Origin: Massilia sp. Root418 | GTDB lineage: Bacteria > Pseudomonadota > Gammaproteobacteria > Burkholderiales > Burkholderiaceae_D | Direction of reading: 5' to 3' | DNA: 64,000 nucleotides | Assembly (NCBI RefSeq): GCF_001425265.1 | Contig: NZ_LMEC01000020.1 | Span: 186,001-250,000 of the forward strand | Shown here: piece by piece, positions 33,813 through 43,631 of the stretch | How positions within the stretch are numbered: position 1 is the stretch's first letter | Layout: every line of letters begins with the position of its first letter | Translations under genes and position numbers: made by a program | Notes under the pieces: model-generated | Databases searched by the model: none | Told to the model about the DNA's origin: nothing | Seen by the model: only the letters and a program-made list of their open reading frames with translations

Positions 33813-35996
33813 CTACAATTTCCACTCCAGCCCGGCGCGGAATTGCGCCGCGCCCGGCGCCAGCGAATTGCGGCGCAGGCTGCCGCGCGGATCCGCATAG
33901 GTATATTCCTCCAGCCAGTCCTCCGCCAGCGCGCTGACAATCGACAGCCTGAGCGCGTGCCTGGGCGTGAACTTATACAGGAAGTAGACGTCCAGGTCGC
34001 GCTTGGCGGTCACGAAGCTGGACTGTTCGGTGCTGATGCGCGAGACCCCGCCGCGCTTGAAGATAAAGCTGCCGCCCGCCGTCACCACGCCGTCCGCCGA
34101 CTTGTAATCCACGCCCAGCGTGGCCTGCAGCGGCACTTGCTGGTTCAGCTGGTTGTACGGCCCCGGCACGGCGTCCACCCGCGACCAGTTGCGGCTGACG
34201 CTGGCGCGCAGGTCCACCGCCTGCGCCGTTTCCATCACCGCCTTCAGCGGAAACTTCGCTTCCAGCTCCACCCCGCGCGCCACCGCGCTGCCGTCGTTGA
34301 CGGAGGTCTGCACCCAGCGGCCATTCTCCAGCAGCAGCTCCTGGCGGGTGTAGTCGCTGATCTTGCGCACGAAGCCGCTGGCGCTCAGCAGCGCGGTGCC
34401 GGCCCAGTAGTGCTCATACGACAGGTCCAGACCCAGCGCCAGTTCCGGCTTGAGCGCGGGATTGCCGCGGAAATCGGGCGTGTTCTGGGTGTTGTTGGCG
34501 GCCAGGGTGCGGCGCGGAATCAGCGCCGTGGTGGCCGGCGCCTTGTAGGTGCGCGTCAGCGCTGCGCGCAGCTGGTCCTTGGTGTCCGGGATCTTCCACA
34601 GCGTTTGCAGCACCGGACTGAACACGCTGCTGCGGCTGCTGATCGGTTCGAAGCCCGATCCGTGGCTCCCGGTCTCCAGGCCTTCCCAGCGCAGCCCGGC
34701 GTAGATCGACAGGCGCGGCGTGAAGTCCCACTCGTCCTGGGCGTACAGCGCCAGGCGCCGCACGTCGGCGGCGAAGTCCTCGTCCATATTGGCCGGGCGC
34801 GCGCCGGGCAGCGGCGCCTCGCGCTGCACGCGGGTGTCGTCGCGCCGGCTGTCGGCGCCGTCCCAGCCCATGGACAAGGCATGGCCCGGCACCAGCGGCG
34901 TGGAATACTTGCCCGTGAAGGTGTAGCCGCGCTCCCTGGACAGGCTGTCCACCTGGCGGTCCAGGCCGGGCACCCCGCGCAGCGCGCCGGTCTGGCGCAT
35001 GGCGTTGCTGTTGCGGTTGGCGTTCAGGCCCAGCTTGGTGTCCAGCTTGCCGCCGCCGGCCAGCTTGTGCATCCAGTTCAGGTCGCTGCGGTAAAAATCG
35101 TTGCGGATCTGGACATCGTTGGCGGTGCCGTCGAAATCCTGCGGCGCGCCGAACACCGTGCGGCTATCCACCGTGGCCACCACGCGGTAGCGGTTGGAGG
35201 CGATGAAGTTCTGCGACGTCAGCGTGTCGCCGTTCGGCAATGTCCAGTTCAGGCGCGGCGCCAGGTTGAGGTTCTCCAGGCGGCCTACCTCGTTGGATTC
35301 GGACTCGCGCAGCAAATTGGCCTGGCCGCGCGCATCGGTGCCGTTGTCTTCGATCAGCTTGAGCCAGTGGAAATTCAGCCGGTTCAAGGTCAGCACGGCG
35401 GAATAGGAAAAATTGCCGTCCTTGTCGGAGAGGGTAAAGATCCCGTTGCCCTGCGAGAAATCGTTGCCCCGCCCGGCCGTGGCCTTGAGTTCGCGCTGTG
35501 CTGTCCTGACCGCCTTCTTCAGTACGATGTTGATGGTGCCCGCGATCGCCTGGGCGCTGAACTCGGCACTGGCCGCGCGCATGATTTCCACCCGCTCGAT
35601 CGCGTCCGGCGAGAGCTGGTCGAAGGAGAAGCCGGCCGGGGCGCGCTCGCCGTTGAGCAGGATCTGGGTATAACCGGCGCCCAGGCCACGCAGCCGGATG
35701 TCGGTGCTGCCGCCGCGGCCGGTGCTCACCGTCACGCCGGGCAGGCGCTTCAGCACCTCGGCGATATTGCTGTCGCCATAGCGCAGGATTTCTTCGGCGC
35801 CCACTACAATTTTGCTAGCCGTGTCGTCGCGCCGCGCGTCGTAATCCGCAGCCGAGCCGTTTACTTCCACCTTTTGTATAGACGTCTTCTCATCCCTGTT
35901 TTCCTTCAAGGGCACCGGCGCGGCCCAGGAATTCAGGGCCGACGCCACGGCGGCGGCGGCCAAGGAGAAATTCATTGCAGTATGAAAGCGAGCCAT
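33813..35996 (-). CDS. TonB-dependent outer-membrane receptor
   Basis: 727 aa with a signal peptide (NFSLAAAAVASALNSWA), a plug domain (AEEILRYGDSNIAEVLKRL, then PGVTVSTGRGGSTDIRLRG) and a long beta-barrel ending in an aromatic-type terminus (RAGLEWKL). The N-terminal segment KTSIQKVEVNG resembles a TonB-box-containing stretch. It transports an iron chelate, vitamin or glycan; no Fur box, TonB or permease gene adjoins it, so the ligand cannot be told. Start could also be the ATG at 35975. Confidence 0.93.
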   Translation of the reverse strand: MARFHTAMNFSLAAAAVASALNSWAAPVPLKENRDEKTSIQKVEVNGSAADYDARRDDTASKIVVGAEEILRYGDSNIAEVLKRLPGVTVSTGRGGSTDIRLRGLGAGYTQILLNGERAPAGFSFDQLSPDAIERVEIMRAASAEFSAQAIAGTINIVLKKAVRTAQRELKATAGRGNDFSQGNGIFTLSDKDGNFSYSAVLTLNRLNFHWLKLIEDNGTDARGQANLLRESESNEVGRLENLNLAPRLNWTLPNGDTLTSQNFIASNRYRVVATVDSRTVFGAPQDFDGTANDVQIRNDFYRSDLNWMHKLAGGGKLDTKLGLNANRNSNAMRQTGALRGVPGLDRQVDSLSRERGYTFTGKYSTPLVPGHALSMGWDGADSRRDDTRVQREAPLPGARPANMDEDFAADVRRLALYAQDEWDFTPRLSIYAGLRWEGLETGSHGSGFEPISSRSSVFSPVLQTLWKIPDTKDQLRAALTRTYKAPATTALIPRRTLAANNTQNTPDFRGNPALKPELALGLDLSYEHYWAGTALLSASGFVRKISDYTRQELLLENGRWVQTSVNDGSAVARGVELEAKFPLKAVMETAQAVDLRASVSRNWSRVDAVPGPYNQLNQQVPLQATLGVDYKSADGVVTAGGSFIFKRGGVSRISTEQSSFVTAKRDLDVYFLYKFTPRHALRLSIVSALAEDWLEEYTYADPRGSLRRNSLAPGAAQFRAGLEWKL

Positions 35997-36160
35997 GGCG
36001 CAGTATAACTTTGCAAAAAAGGCTACATTTTCTCATAAGTGCTTGTTGTTGGGAAATATATTCAATCGTGCGCGGCGTCGTTGCGACATGCAGAAATCGT
36101 GCTTTGCACGTGGCGCGCCGTTATAATGCGTATTCGTCTATATTGATAGGTGTGATAACT

Positions 36161-37006
36161 GTGTCCGACCGTCTCGCTGTACTGCCGCAATACCTGCTGC
36201 CCAAGGGCGCGCTGACCAACTTCGCCGGCCGCGTGGCAGGCGCCAAGGGCGGCGCCATGACCACGCGCATGATACGGTGGTTCGTGGGCCGCTACGACGT
36301 CAATATGGCCGAGGCGGCCAACCCGGACATTGCCAGCTACGCTTCGTTCAACGAATTCTTCACCCGCGCGCTGCGCCCGGATGCGCGGCCGCTGGCCGAC
36401 GCCGACTTCATCTGCCCCGTGGATGGCCGCATCAGCCAGTTCGGCGCGATCGAGGATGACCAGATCTTCCAGGCCAAGGGCCACAAATTCACCACCACCG
36501 CGCTGGTGGGCGGCGACCGCGAACTGGCCGCGCAGTTCCAGCACGGCAGCTTCGCTAATCTGTACCTGAGCCCGCGCGACTACCACCGCATCCACATGCC
36601 ATGCGACGGCAAGCTGACCCGCATGATCTATGTGCCGGGCGAGCTGTTCTCGGTCAACCCCACCACCGCGCGCGGCATTCCCGGCCTGTTCGCCCGCAAC
36701 GAGCGGGTGGTATGCGTGTTCGACACCGCCAGCGGCCCCTTCGTCATGACCCTGGTGGGCGCCACCATTGTCGGCAGCATGGCCACTGTGTGGCACGGCG
36801 TGGTCAACCCGCCGCGCCACAGCAGCGTTCAGGAGTGGACCTATGCCGACCAGAACATCGTCCTGAAAAAGGGCGAGGAACTGGGCCGCTTCCTGCTGGG
36901 CTCCACGGTGGTGATGCTGTTCCCCAGGGACACGCTGCATTTCAACGACAGCTGGCAGCCGGCCGGACCCGTGCGGCTGGGGGAAGCCATGGCCAACCTC
37001 AAATAA
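36161..37006 (+). CDS. psd: Phosphatidylserine decarboxylase proenzyme
   Basis: 281 aa, makes phosphatidylethanolamine at the inner membrane. The self-cleavage site LGST lies at 246-249, with Ser248 becoming the pyruvoyl group of the alpha chain; HxxH-type residues are in YHRIHMPCDGKL. GTG 36161 is chosen because AGGTGTG precedes it and upstream codons run into the promoter (a TATAAT at 36122-36127). This is the longer psd form, not the short archaeal-type one. dsbA follows 19 bp later. Confidence 0.96.
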   Translation: MSDRLAVLPQYLLPKGALTNFAGRVAGAKGGAMTTRMIRWFVGRYDVNMAEAANPDIASYASFNEFFTRALRPDARPLADADFICPVDGRISQFGAIEDDQIFQAKGHKFTTTALVGGDRELAAQFQHGSFANLYLSPRDYHRIHMPCDGKLTRMIYVPGELFSVNPTTARGIPGLFARNERVVCVFDTASGPFVMTLVGATIVGSMATVWHGVVNPPRHSSVQEWTYADQNIVLKKGEELGRFLLGSTVVMLFPRDTLHFNDSWQPAGPVRLGEAMANLK

Positions 37007-37025
37007 GACTGCAAAGACCGCGACA

Positions 37026-37706
37026 ATGCTGAAACGTACCGTACTGGCGATGAGCCTGGCCCTGGCGGCCGCTGTCGCCGCCCTGCCCGCCTCCGCCTCG
37101 CCCGCCGTGCCGCGCGACGGCGCGGAATACCGCACCCTGGCATCGCCAGTGACGCCGCAGGCGCAGGGCAAGAAAGTGGAAGTGGTGGAGTTCTTCATGT
37201 ACCACTGCCCGGCCTGCAATATGCTGGAACCGGGCCTGGCTGCGTGGTTGAGGAAACAAGGCGACGCCATCCAGTTCCGCCGCATCCACGTCCCGCACAC
37301 CGGCGCTGCCGATCCGGAAGCGCACCTGTTCCTGACCCTGGAAGCGCTGAAGCTGGACGAGAGCATGCACGGTAAGGTGTTGAACACCTGGCACGTGGAG
37401 CGCAAACGCCTCAAGTCGGACGAAGACAACCTGGCCTGGGCGGTACAGAACGGTATCGACAAGGCGCAATTCCAGGCCGCCTACACGTCCTTCGGCGTGC
37501 TGACCCGCCTGCGCAACCTGGAAAAGCTGGTTGGCAGCTACCGTGTGGATGGCACCCCGACCGTGGTCATCAACGGCCGCTACCTGACCTCGCCTTCCAT
37601 GGTCTCGGAAAGCAACCCCAGCTTGCCACGCCCCTCGGTGGAAGCCGCCGCCTTCCAGGTCATGGACGCGCTGGTGCTGAAAGCGCAGCAGGAACTGGGT
37701 AAGTAG
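37026..37706 (+). CDS. dsbA: DsbA-type thiol:disulfide oxidoreductase
   Basis: 226-aa periplasmic oxidase with signal peptide (LAMSLALAAAVAALPASASP). Thioredoxin fold with the redox motif CPAC in MYHCPACNMLEP (CPHC in E. coli; the His-to-Ala change makes it less oxidising, as in some DsbA/DsbL variants), and cis-Pro in DGTPTVVINGRY. The helical insert lies between. A 360-bp gene-free gap follows. Confidence 0.92.
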   Translation: MLKRTVLAMSLALAAAVAALPASASPAVPRDGAEYRTLASPVTPQAQGKKVEVVEFFMYHCPACNMLEPGLAAWLRKQGDAIQFRRIHVPHTGAADPEAHLFLTLEALKLDESMHGKVLNTWHVERKRLKSDEDNLAWAVQNGIDKAQFQAAYTSFGVLTRLRNLEKLVGSYRVDGTPTVVINGRYLTSPSMVSESNPSLPRPSVEAAAFQVMDALVLKAQQELGK

Positions 37707-37790
37707 CTGCGCCAGTTCCCACTGCCGGCGCGCTGAGCCCGGGCAGCCACACACTTTCGGCTGAGGGGACACGGGGGAGTTTAAAAAACG

Positions 37791-37950
37791 GGATTTACTA
37801 AAAGCTGCTAACTCCTGCTAAGGCTTACTACAGCGCGCTATCCCTTACTAAAATTAGCGTCCAGCACTATTTAGGTCCGCTTAGCGCAAAAACCTGCGAA
37901 ATATCGATGAATATCGCGGATTAGCAATGAGTAGCAGGTTTTAGTAAAAA
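37791..37950. repeat. 10-bp-phased CTA/TAG array with inverted arms
   Basis: In the 360-bp gap 37707-38066, six successive 10-mers from 37791 to 37850 all end in CTA (for example ggatttacta, aaagctgcta, aggcttacta). Five inverted TAG copies, at 37872, 37882, 37922, 37932 and 37942, keep one 10-bp phase. The outer arms 37794-37821 and 37921-37948 are imperfect inverted repeats (22-23 of 28 positions pair), so DNA could extrude a cruciform or RNA form a long stem. The region is AT-rich for this genome and has no ORF. A separate GCCCACC/GGTGGGC hairpin is at 37964-37986. No known element matches. Confidence 0.7.
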
Positions 37951-38066
37951 CCGAAAAAAGCGCGCCCACCCTGCGAATCGGTGGGCAATGCAGCCAGCGA
38001 CAAGAACAACAAGCTTGACTATTCTCAAGGCATTTCTTTTCGGATAGCAAATCATCGGAGTGCTGC

Positions 38067-39326
38067 ATGACTCGTTCGATTAACCTATCCGGGAGAATTG
38101 CCTTGAAGAGTATCTGCGGTACGCCTGTTTTACCGAAACGTTCAGCCATTCTGGCAGCCCTGCTGTCGGCCAGTTCATTCGCACTGGCGCAATCTCCCAA
38201 CGCCTTGCGCGTGGTCGAAACCGCCCGCGCCGGCCCGGTGCAGGGCAGCAAACAGAACTCCGATGAATACATCTGGCGCCTGCTCACGCAATTCGCGGCG
38301 CCCGCGCCGGGCGTGCCGGGCGCGGTGGTCTTTGAAACCTGGGCCTCGGACGCCGAAACTTTCTCCGCCAACCCGGTCTGGCCCAGCGCCGGCGCGCCGA
38401 AGAAGTTCCAGCGCAGTGTGCTGCGCGGCAACCGCACCCACGGCGCCGGCCCGGCCAGCACTGCCGCCACCGCCAGCCAGGTGAGCCCCATCGACGTGCC
38501 CTGCTCCCCGCCCGGCAACGCTGCGGCAGGCGGCTTCCCGGCGGACGGCACGCCCCTGCCCTGCATCGCCGAGGAAGTGCGCCGCAACCGCCCGCAGTTC
38601 GACTACATCGTGACCAACGGCCTCAACACGAAAGCCGGCTTGGCCGCCGCCTACGCCAGGTCGGTCGACGTGCAGATGCCAACCAGCGCCATCTCCATCA
38701 AGGGCGACTGGGTGCCGGTACAAACCCTGCTGAAGTGGATACCCGAACTGGGCAGCGTGGATCGCATCCGCCAGCTGTACTACACCGGCGTGGCCGACAA
38801 GGTGGAATACGCGGTGGTGGCGCTGCACGTGAGCAGCCGCCAGAACCCGAACTGGGTCTGGGGCACGTTCGAGCACCAGAAGAGCCCCGGCCGCTGCGAC
38901 GACCTGGGCTGCCATGACAGCTTCGGCGCCGTCAAGCACGTGGTCGCGCCCGATCGCAGCGCCATCAACACGCAGTACGGCGCCTGCGAGAAGTCGCCCG
39001 CGCTGAAGGCGCTGATGGCGGAAGCCAGGCTGTCTCCCGTATGGCAGAACTACTGCCTGAAATCGTCGCAGGTGGATTACACGGCCAAGAATGGTACGCC
39101 TTACGCGCTGGGTAACTCGGTGATCGAACGCATCGTCGGCAACGGCACCGTGGCGGCTTCTTCCTGCATCACCTGCCACGCCTACGCCTCGTTCGACGCC
39201 ACCGGAGCCCCGCCGCTCGCGGCGCAGGCCATGCTGCCGTTCAACCCCACCGGCAAGCCCCTCCCGGCGGTGCTGAAGAACGCGCTCAAGTACGACTTCA
39301 CCTGGGGCGTGCTGCTGGCCAAGTGA
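38067..39326 (+). CDS. Exported CXXCH protein of unknown function
   Basis: 419 aa with a leader (core SAILAALLSASSFALAQ, residues 25-42). A single heme-type motif CITCH is at 367-371; an earlier CDDLGCH contains Cys-His but not the standard spacing. The rest is unlike any family I know; about 380 residues lie before the heme motif. It may be a periplasmic monoheme cytochrome with an unusual N-terminal domain. The start could also be the internal TTG at 38103. It lies beside the phased array and convergent with a LysR gene. Confidence 0.7.
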   Translation: MTRSINLSGRIALKSICGTPVLPKRSAILAALLSASSFALAQSPNALRVVETARAGPVQGSKQNSDEYIWRLLTQFAAPAPGVPGAVVFETWASDAETFSANPVWPSAGAPKKFQRSVLRGNRTHGAGPASTAATASQVSPIDVPCSPPGNAAAGGFPADGTPLPCIAEEVRRNRPQFDYIVTNGLNTKAGLAAAYARSVDVQMPTSAISIKGDWVPVQTLLKWIPELGSVDRIRQLYYTGVADKVEYAVVALHVSSRQNPNWVWGTFEHQKSPGRCDDLGCHDSFGAVKHVVAPDRSAINTQYGACEKSPALKALMAEARLSPVWQNYCLKSSQVDYTAKNGTPYALGNSVIERIVGNGTVAASSCITCHAYASFDATGAPPLAAQAMLPFNPTGKPLPAVLKNALKYDFTWGVLLAK

Positions 39327-39339
39327 GGTTGCGCCAGGA

Positions 39340-40254
39340 TCAGGCGCGGCTGGCGCCCACCGGGCCGCCGAGCGACTCCAGCATATCGAGGAACACCCGG
39401 GTCTTGGCCGGCATCAGGCGGCGGCCGGGGAACACGGCCCAGCCAGTGACGGTGGGGAAACTCCATTCGGGCAGCACGCGTACCAGCTGTCCGCTGTCCA
39501 GGAAACTCTGCGCAAACAGCTCGGTGCTGGCGGCGATGCCGATGCCGGTGCAGGCCATGCGCACCAGCATCTCCGGTGAATTGGCGATCATGCGCGCCGG
39601 CAGTTCGCGCTGCCACTCGGTTTTCCCGCGCAGCAGGTGCCAGCGTATCATGCCGTTCAGCTTGGGCGGCAAGCTGAGCAGGTCGTGCTTGTACAGGTCG
39701 TCGGGGTGCTCGGGCAAGCCGCGCATGGTGGTGTAGCCGGGCGACGCGTACAGCGCAAGCTTGCTGATGGCCACCGCGCGCGCCGCCAGGGTGGAGTCGT
39801 CCGGCAGGTTGCCCATGCGGATGGCCAGGTCGAAGCCCTCGGCCACCAGGTCCACCCGGCGCGGCGACAAGTCGATCTCCAGCGAGATGGCCGGGTATTT
39901 CTCCATGAAGCGCGCCATCAGCGTGCCCATGGCGTGGTTGGCGAAGTCCGCCGGCATGGACACGCGCAGCAGCCCGCTGGGCGCCTGCTGGCGGTGCTGC
40001 GCCAGCGCGCCCGCCGCTTCCACTTCCTCCGTCACCTTGCGCGCGTGCTCCAGCAGGCTGGCGCCGAACTCGGTGAGCACCAGGCGCCGCGTGGTCCTTT
40101 GCAGCAGGCGCTCGCCAAGCTGCGTTTCCAGCAGCGACAGCCGGCGCGACACGGTGGACTTGGGCTGTCCCACCCGCTCCGCGGCCGCGCTGAAGCTGCC
40201 GCACTCCACTATCCGGGCGAACAGGAGCAAGTCGCCGGGGTCGATATCCGCCAT
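39340..40254 (-). CDS. LysR-family transcriptional regulator
   Basis: 304 aa: HTH at 8-62 (LLLFARIVECGSFSAAAERV, KSTVSRRLSLLETQLGERLL) and an effector domain (GLLRVSMPADFANHAMG; LAIRMGNLPDD) of the CrgA/AaeR-like group. ATG 40254 lies inside GGAATTCTTATGG, with no strong ribosome site. Divergent from the porin across 162 bp that also carries a MarR-type palindrome, so the porin may answer to two regulators. Confidence 0.9.
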   Translation of the reverse strand: MADIDPGDLLLFARIVECGSFSAAAERVGQPKSTVSRRLSLLETQLGERLLQRTTRRLVLTEFGASLLEHARKVTEEVEAAGALAQHRQQAPSGLLRVSMPADFANHAMGTLMARFMEKYPAISLEIDLSPRRVDLVAEGFDLAIRMGNLPDDSTLAARAVAISKLALYASPGYTTMRGLPEHPDDLYKHDLLSLPPKLNGMIRWHLLRGKTEWQRELPARMIANSPEMLVRMACTGIGIAASTELFAQSFLDSGQLVRVLPEWSFPTVTGWAVFPGRRLMPAKTRVFLDMLESLGGPVGASRA

Positions 40255-40347
40255 AAGAATTCCATGCTGTGTATGCCCGCGCACCTTACCACAACAGGCG
40301 CTGTCCAGAAAACAACGGCCCGCACAAACTGATTTACACCTAATATG

Positions 40348-40359
40348 TTTAAGCTTAAA
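40348..40359. promoter_or_regulatory. Palindromic operator 1 (porin promoter)
   Basis: TTTAAGCTTAAA, a perfect 12-bp palindrome, followed by GTATC. It is 57 bp upstream of the porin start. The same site (with at most one mismatch) occurs twice more at 45.6 kb, in front of the transporter operon and the CoA ligase. Likely target of the MarR protein at 51915. Confidence 0.7.
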
Positions 40360-40415
40360 GTATCTTCTGTTTGTGTTCTGTTGCAGGCCCCTCTCCCCCC
40401 AACCAGGAAAACAAG

Positions 40416-41471
40416 ATGAAAAAGACCTTGCTCGCAGTCGCCATGTGTTCCACCTGTTCCTTCTCCGGCCTGGCCGCCGCGCAAAGCAGCGTCACCGTGT
40501 ACGGCGCGGTGGACGCCGGCATCGTGCGCGAATCGGGCGGCGTGGCGGGCAACATCACCAAGCTGACCGGCGGCGTGGAAGGCGGCTCGCGCCTTGGCTT
40601 CCGCGGCAGCGAGGACCTGGGCGACGGCATGAAAGGCATCTTCGCGCTGGAGATGGGCTTCGGCCTGGACACCGGCGTGAGCGGCCAGGGCGGCGTGCTG
40701 TTCGGCCGCCAGGCGCTGGTCGGCCTGCAGACCAAGTCCGGCACGCTCACCCTGGGCCGCCAGTACACGCCGCTGTTCATGGCCATGACCAGCATGGACC
40801 CGTTCCAGTCGCTCAGCACCGCCGGCTCGGCCGCCAACCTGATGTCGAACGCCGGCATCCGCATGAACAACACCGTGAAGTACACCCTGCCGGACATGAA
40901 CGGCTTTTCGGGCGAACTGGCCTACGGCCTGGGCGAAGTGGCCGGCAACAGCGACGCCGGCCGCAACCTGGGGGCCAACCTGGGCTACACCAGCGGCCCG
41001 TTCAGCATCAAGGCCGCCTACGCCAACATCAACAGCATCCCGGTAGGCACCGCCGCCATGAGCAAGGGCCGCACCACCATGCTGGGCGCCACCTACGACT
41101 TCGGCGTGGCCAAGGCCGCGCTGATTTATGCGGCCAACCGGGGCACGGTCAATATCAACAACACCATCAATCCCAACGGCCAGGCCGACTCGCGCGACCT
41201 GCTGCTGGGCGTGACCGTGCCGTATGGCCCGCACACCTTCCGCGCCTCCGTCATCGACAAGAAGGACCGTGCCGGCACCCGGCGCGGCGCGGACCAGTGG
41301 GGCGTGGGCTACAGCTACTACCTGTCGCGCCGCACCGACGTCTACCTGGCCTACGCCAGCATCGACAACGACGCGGCCAAGGGCAGCACCGGCTTTTACA
41401 CCGTGGGCAACGCCACCGAAGTGGGCTCGGGCGACCGTGCCGTCAACCTCGGCTTGCGCCACACCTTCTGA
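40416..41471 (+). CDS. Gram-negative porin (OmpC-type)
   Basis: 351-aa outer-membrane trimeric porin. Signal peptide MKKTLLAVAMCSTCSFSGLAAA, then SSVTVYGAVDAGIVRESGG and GSRLGFRGSEDLGDGMKG, the L3 constriction region, and the C-terminal NLGLRHTF ending in Phe as needed for assembly. AGGAAAAC precedes the ATG. In aromatic-catabolism islands such porins admit the substrate; here it shares an operator with the ligase and transporter. Confidence 0.95.
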   Translation: MKKTLLAVAMCSTCSFSGLAAAQSSVTVYGAVDAGIVRESGGVAGNITKLTGGVEGGSRLGFRGSEDLGDGMKGIFALEMGFGLDTGVSGQGGVLFGRQALVGLQTKSGTLTLGRQYTPLFMAMTSMDPFQSLSTAGSAANLMSNAGIRMNNTVKYTLPDMNGFSGELAYGLGEVAGNSDAGRNLGANLGYTSGPFSIKAAYANINSIPVGTAAMSKGRTTMLGATYDFGVAKAALIYAANRGTVNINNTINPNGQADSRDLLLGVTVPYGPHTFRASVIDKKDRAGTRRGADQWGVGYSYYLSRRTDVYLAYASIDNDAAKGSTGFYTVGNATEVGSGDRAVNLGLRHTF

Positions 41472-41482
41472 GGACGGGAACC

Positions 41483-41893
41483 ATGGACGCCAAACCGGAC
41501 CACTGTTTCGAACGTGAAGTGCTGGTCCGGTTTGCGCATTGCGACCCGGCCGGCATCGTGTTCTTCCCGCAGTACCTGGTGCTGTTTAACGGGCTGGTGG
41601 AGGACTGGTTCAATGACGGGCTGGGGATAGGGTATGCGCACTTCGTCGGCGAGCGGCGCTGCGGGCTGCCGATCGTGAAGCTTGATTGCGAGTTCAAGGC
41701 GCCCAGCAGGATGGGCGAACGGCTGATGCTGTCCCTGAGCGTGAGCCGCGTGGGCAACAGCTCGATCACGCTGCAGCTGCGCGCCAGCGCGGGCGGCGAG
41801 CTGCGGGTGCTGTCCACGCAGGTGCTCGTAACCACCTCGCTCGATAGCAACAAGGCCATCGCCATTCCGGAGGACTTGCGGCGGCTGCTGTGA
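41483..41893 (+). CDS. 4-hydroxybenzoyl-CoA thioesterase-type thioesterase
   Basis: 136-aa hot-dog-fold thioesterase. The catalytic Asp21 is in RFAHCDPAGIVFFPQYL, the typical 4HBT motif, and CEFKAPSRMGERL follows in the family position. It lies 11 bp after the porin, same transcript. In this island it may release CoA from a trapped or dead-end aryl-CoA; not tested. Confidence 0.88.
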   Translation: MDAKPDHCFEREVLVRFAHCDPAGIVFFPQYLVLFNGLVEDWFNDGLGIGYAHFVGERRCGLPIVKLDCEFKAPSRMGERLMLSLSVSRVGNSSITLQLRASAGGELRVLSTQVLVTTSLDSNKAIAIPEDLRRLL

Positions 41894-41901
41894 CGGCGCG
41901 C

Positions 41902-42140
41902 GGCGGGTTACGCGCCATGCGCTAACCCGCCCTACGGTCCGCCACCGATACGCCCCCTTTACGCCCCCTTTTACGCCGCCGTTATGCCCCCGTCGCGCCC
42001 GCCGTTATGCCCGCCGTGCGCCCCCGCTATGCCCCCGTTGCGCTCCGTAGGGCGGGTTAGCGCAACGCGCGTAACCCGCCGTGCGGTCCGCCATCGTTAT
42101 CTCCACGTAGGGCGGGTTAGCGCGCAGCGCGTAACCCGCC
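41902..42140. repeat. Three GGCGGGTTA-type palindromic repeats plus pyrimidine-rich tandem
   Basis: Copies at 41902-41935 (inverted), 42046-42080 and 42106-42140 share GTAGGGCGGGTTAGCG at one end and GTAACCCGCC at the other, forming REP-like hairpins. Between them (41945-42045) is a degenerate array of C-rich units like cgttatgcccccg. A fourth copy is at 48639-48673. They fill the 263-bp gap between the thioesterase and the livF stop, both of which point into it. Confidence 0.85.
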
Positions 42141-42156
42141 GTGCGCCGCCCGCGCC

Positions 42157-42863
<707 letters not shown>

Positions 42864-42867
<4 letters not shown>

Positions 42868-43631
42868 GCCGCCACCTCGTCGCCCAGTTCGTCGCCCAGA
42901 TACGCCTTTTTCACGTCCGCATTGCAGCGGATCTGGTCCGGCGTGCCGGTGGCGATCACGCGCCCGGCCACCAGCACCGAAATCCTGTCCGCCATGCGGA
43001 ACACGGCATCCATGTCGTGCTCGATGATGAGCACCGCAATCTCCGGCCGCAGGCTTTCGATCAAAGGAATCATCTCCACCGATTCCTCGTGCCCCATCCC
43101 CGCCATTGGTTCATCGAGCAACAGCAGGCGCGGACGCGTGGCCAGCGCCAGCCCCAGCTCCAGCTGGCGCTGCGCCCCGTGCGCCAGGCTGCCGGCCAGC
43201 CGTTCCACGTTCTGCCCCAGCCCTACCCGCTCCGCCAGCGCGCGCGCCTCCTCGAACATGGCGCGCTCGCCGAGCGCCGGGCGCCAGAAGCGCATGCTGG
43301 AGCCGCTGCGTGCCTGCACCGCCAGCGCCAGGTTGTCCAGCACCGAAAAGCGCGGGAAGATATTGGTGATCTGATAGGAGCGCGCCAGCCCGGACTGCAC
43401 CCGCAGGTGCATCGGCACGCGCGTCACGTCGGCGCCGGCAAAGGTGATGCGCCCGCTGTCGGAGGCCAGCGCGCCCGAGATCTGGTGGATCAGCGTGGTC
43501 TTGCCCGCGCCGTTGGGGCCGATGATGGCGTGGATTTCGCCCGCGTTCACGGTGAGGTTCAGGTGGTCGGTGGCGGTCAGGCCGCCGTAGCGCTTGACCA
43601 GGCCTTGCAGTTCCAGCAGCGGGCTGCTCAT
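42864..43631 (-). CDS. livG: Branched-chain-type ABC transporter ATPase (LivG)
   Basis: 255-aa ATP-binding subunit. Walker A GPNGAGKTT (about 36-44); the signature is degenerate, LAHGAQRQLELGLAL rather than LSGGQ, as often seen in LivG of aromatic transporters; Walker B LLLLDEP; His switch IIEHDMDAV. Overlaps livF and livM by 4 bp each, so tightly coupled. Confidence 0.94.

Noticed and set aside
31018..33900. 960-residue plus-strand reading opposite the cyclase
   Set aside because: His/Arg/Gly-rich composition typical of antisense of a GC-rich gene, and it covers well-defined GAF, PAS and cyclase domains.
37791..37850. Small repeat-encoded peptide
   Set aside because: The 10-bp period breaks every reading frame, and no start with ribosome site is present.
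41902..42140. CRISPR array
   Set aside because: Only three palindromic copies in mixed orientation with unequal, low-complexity spacing and no cas genes.
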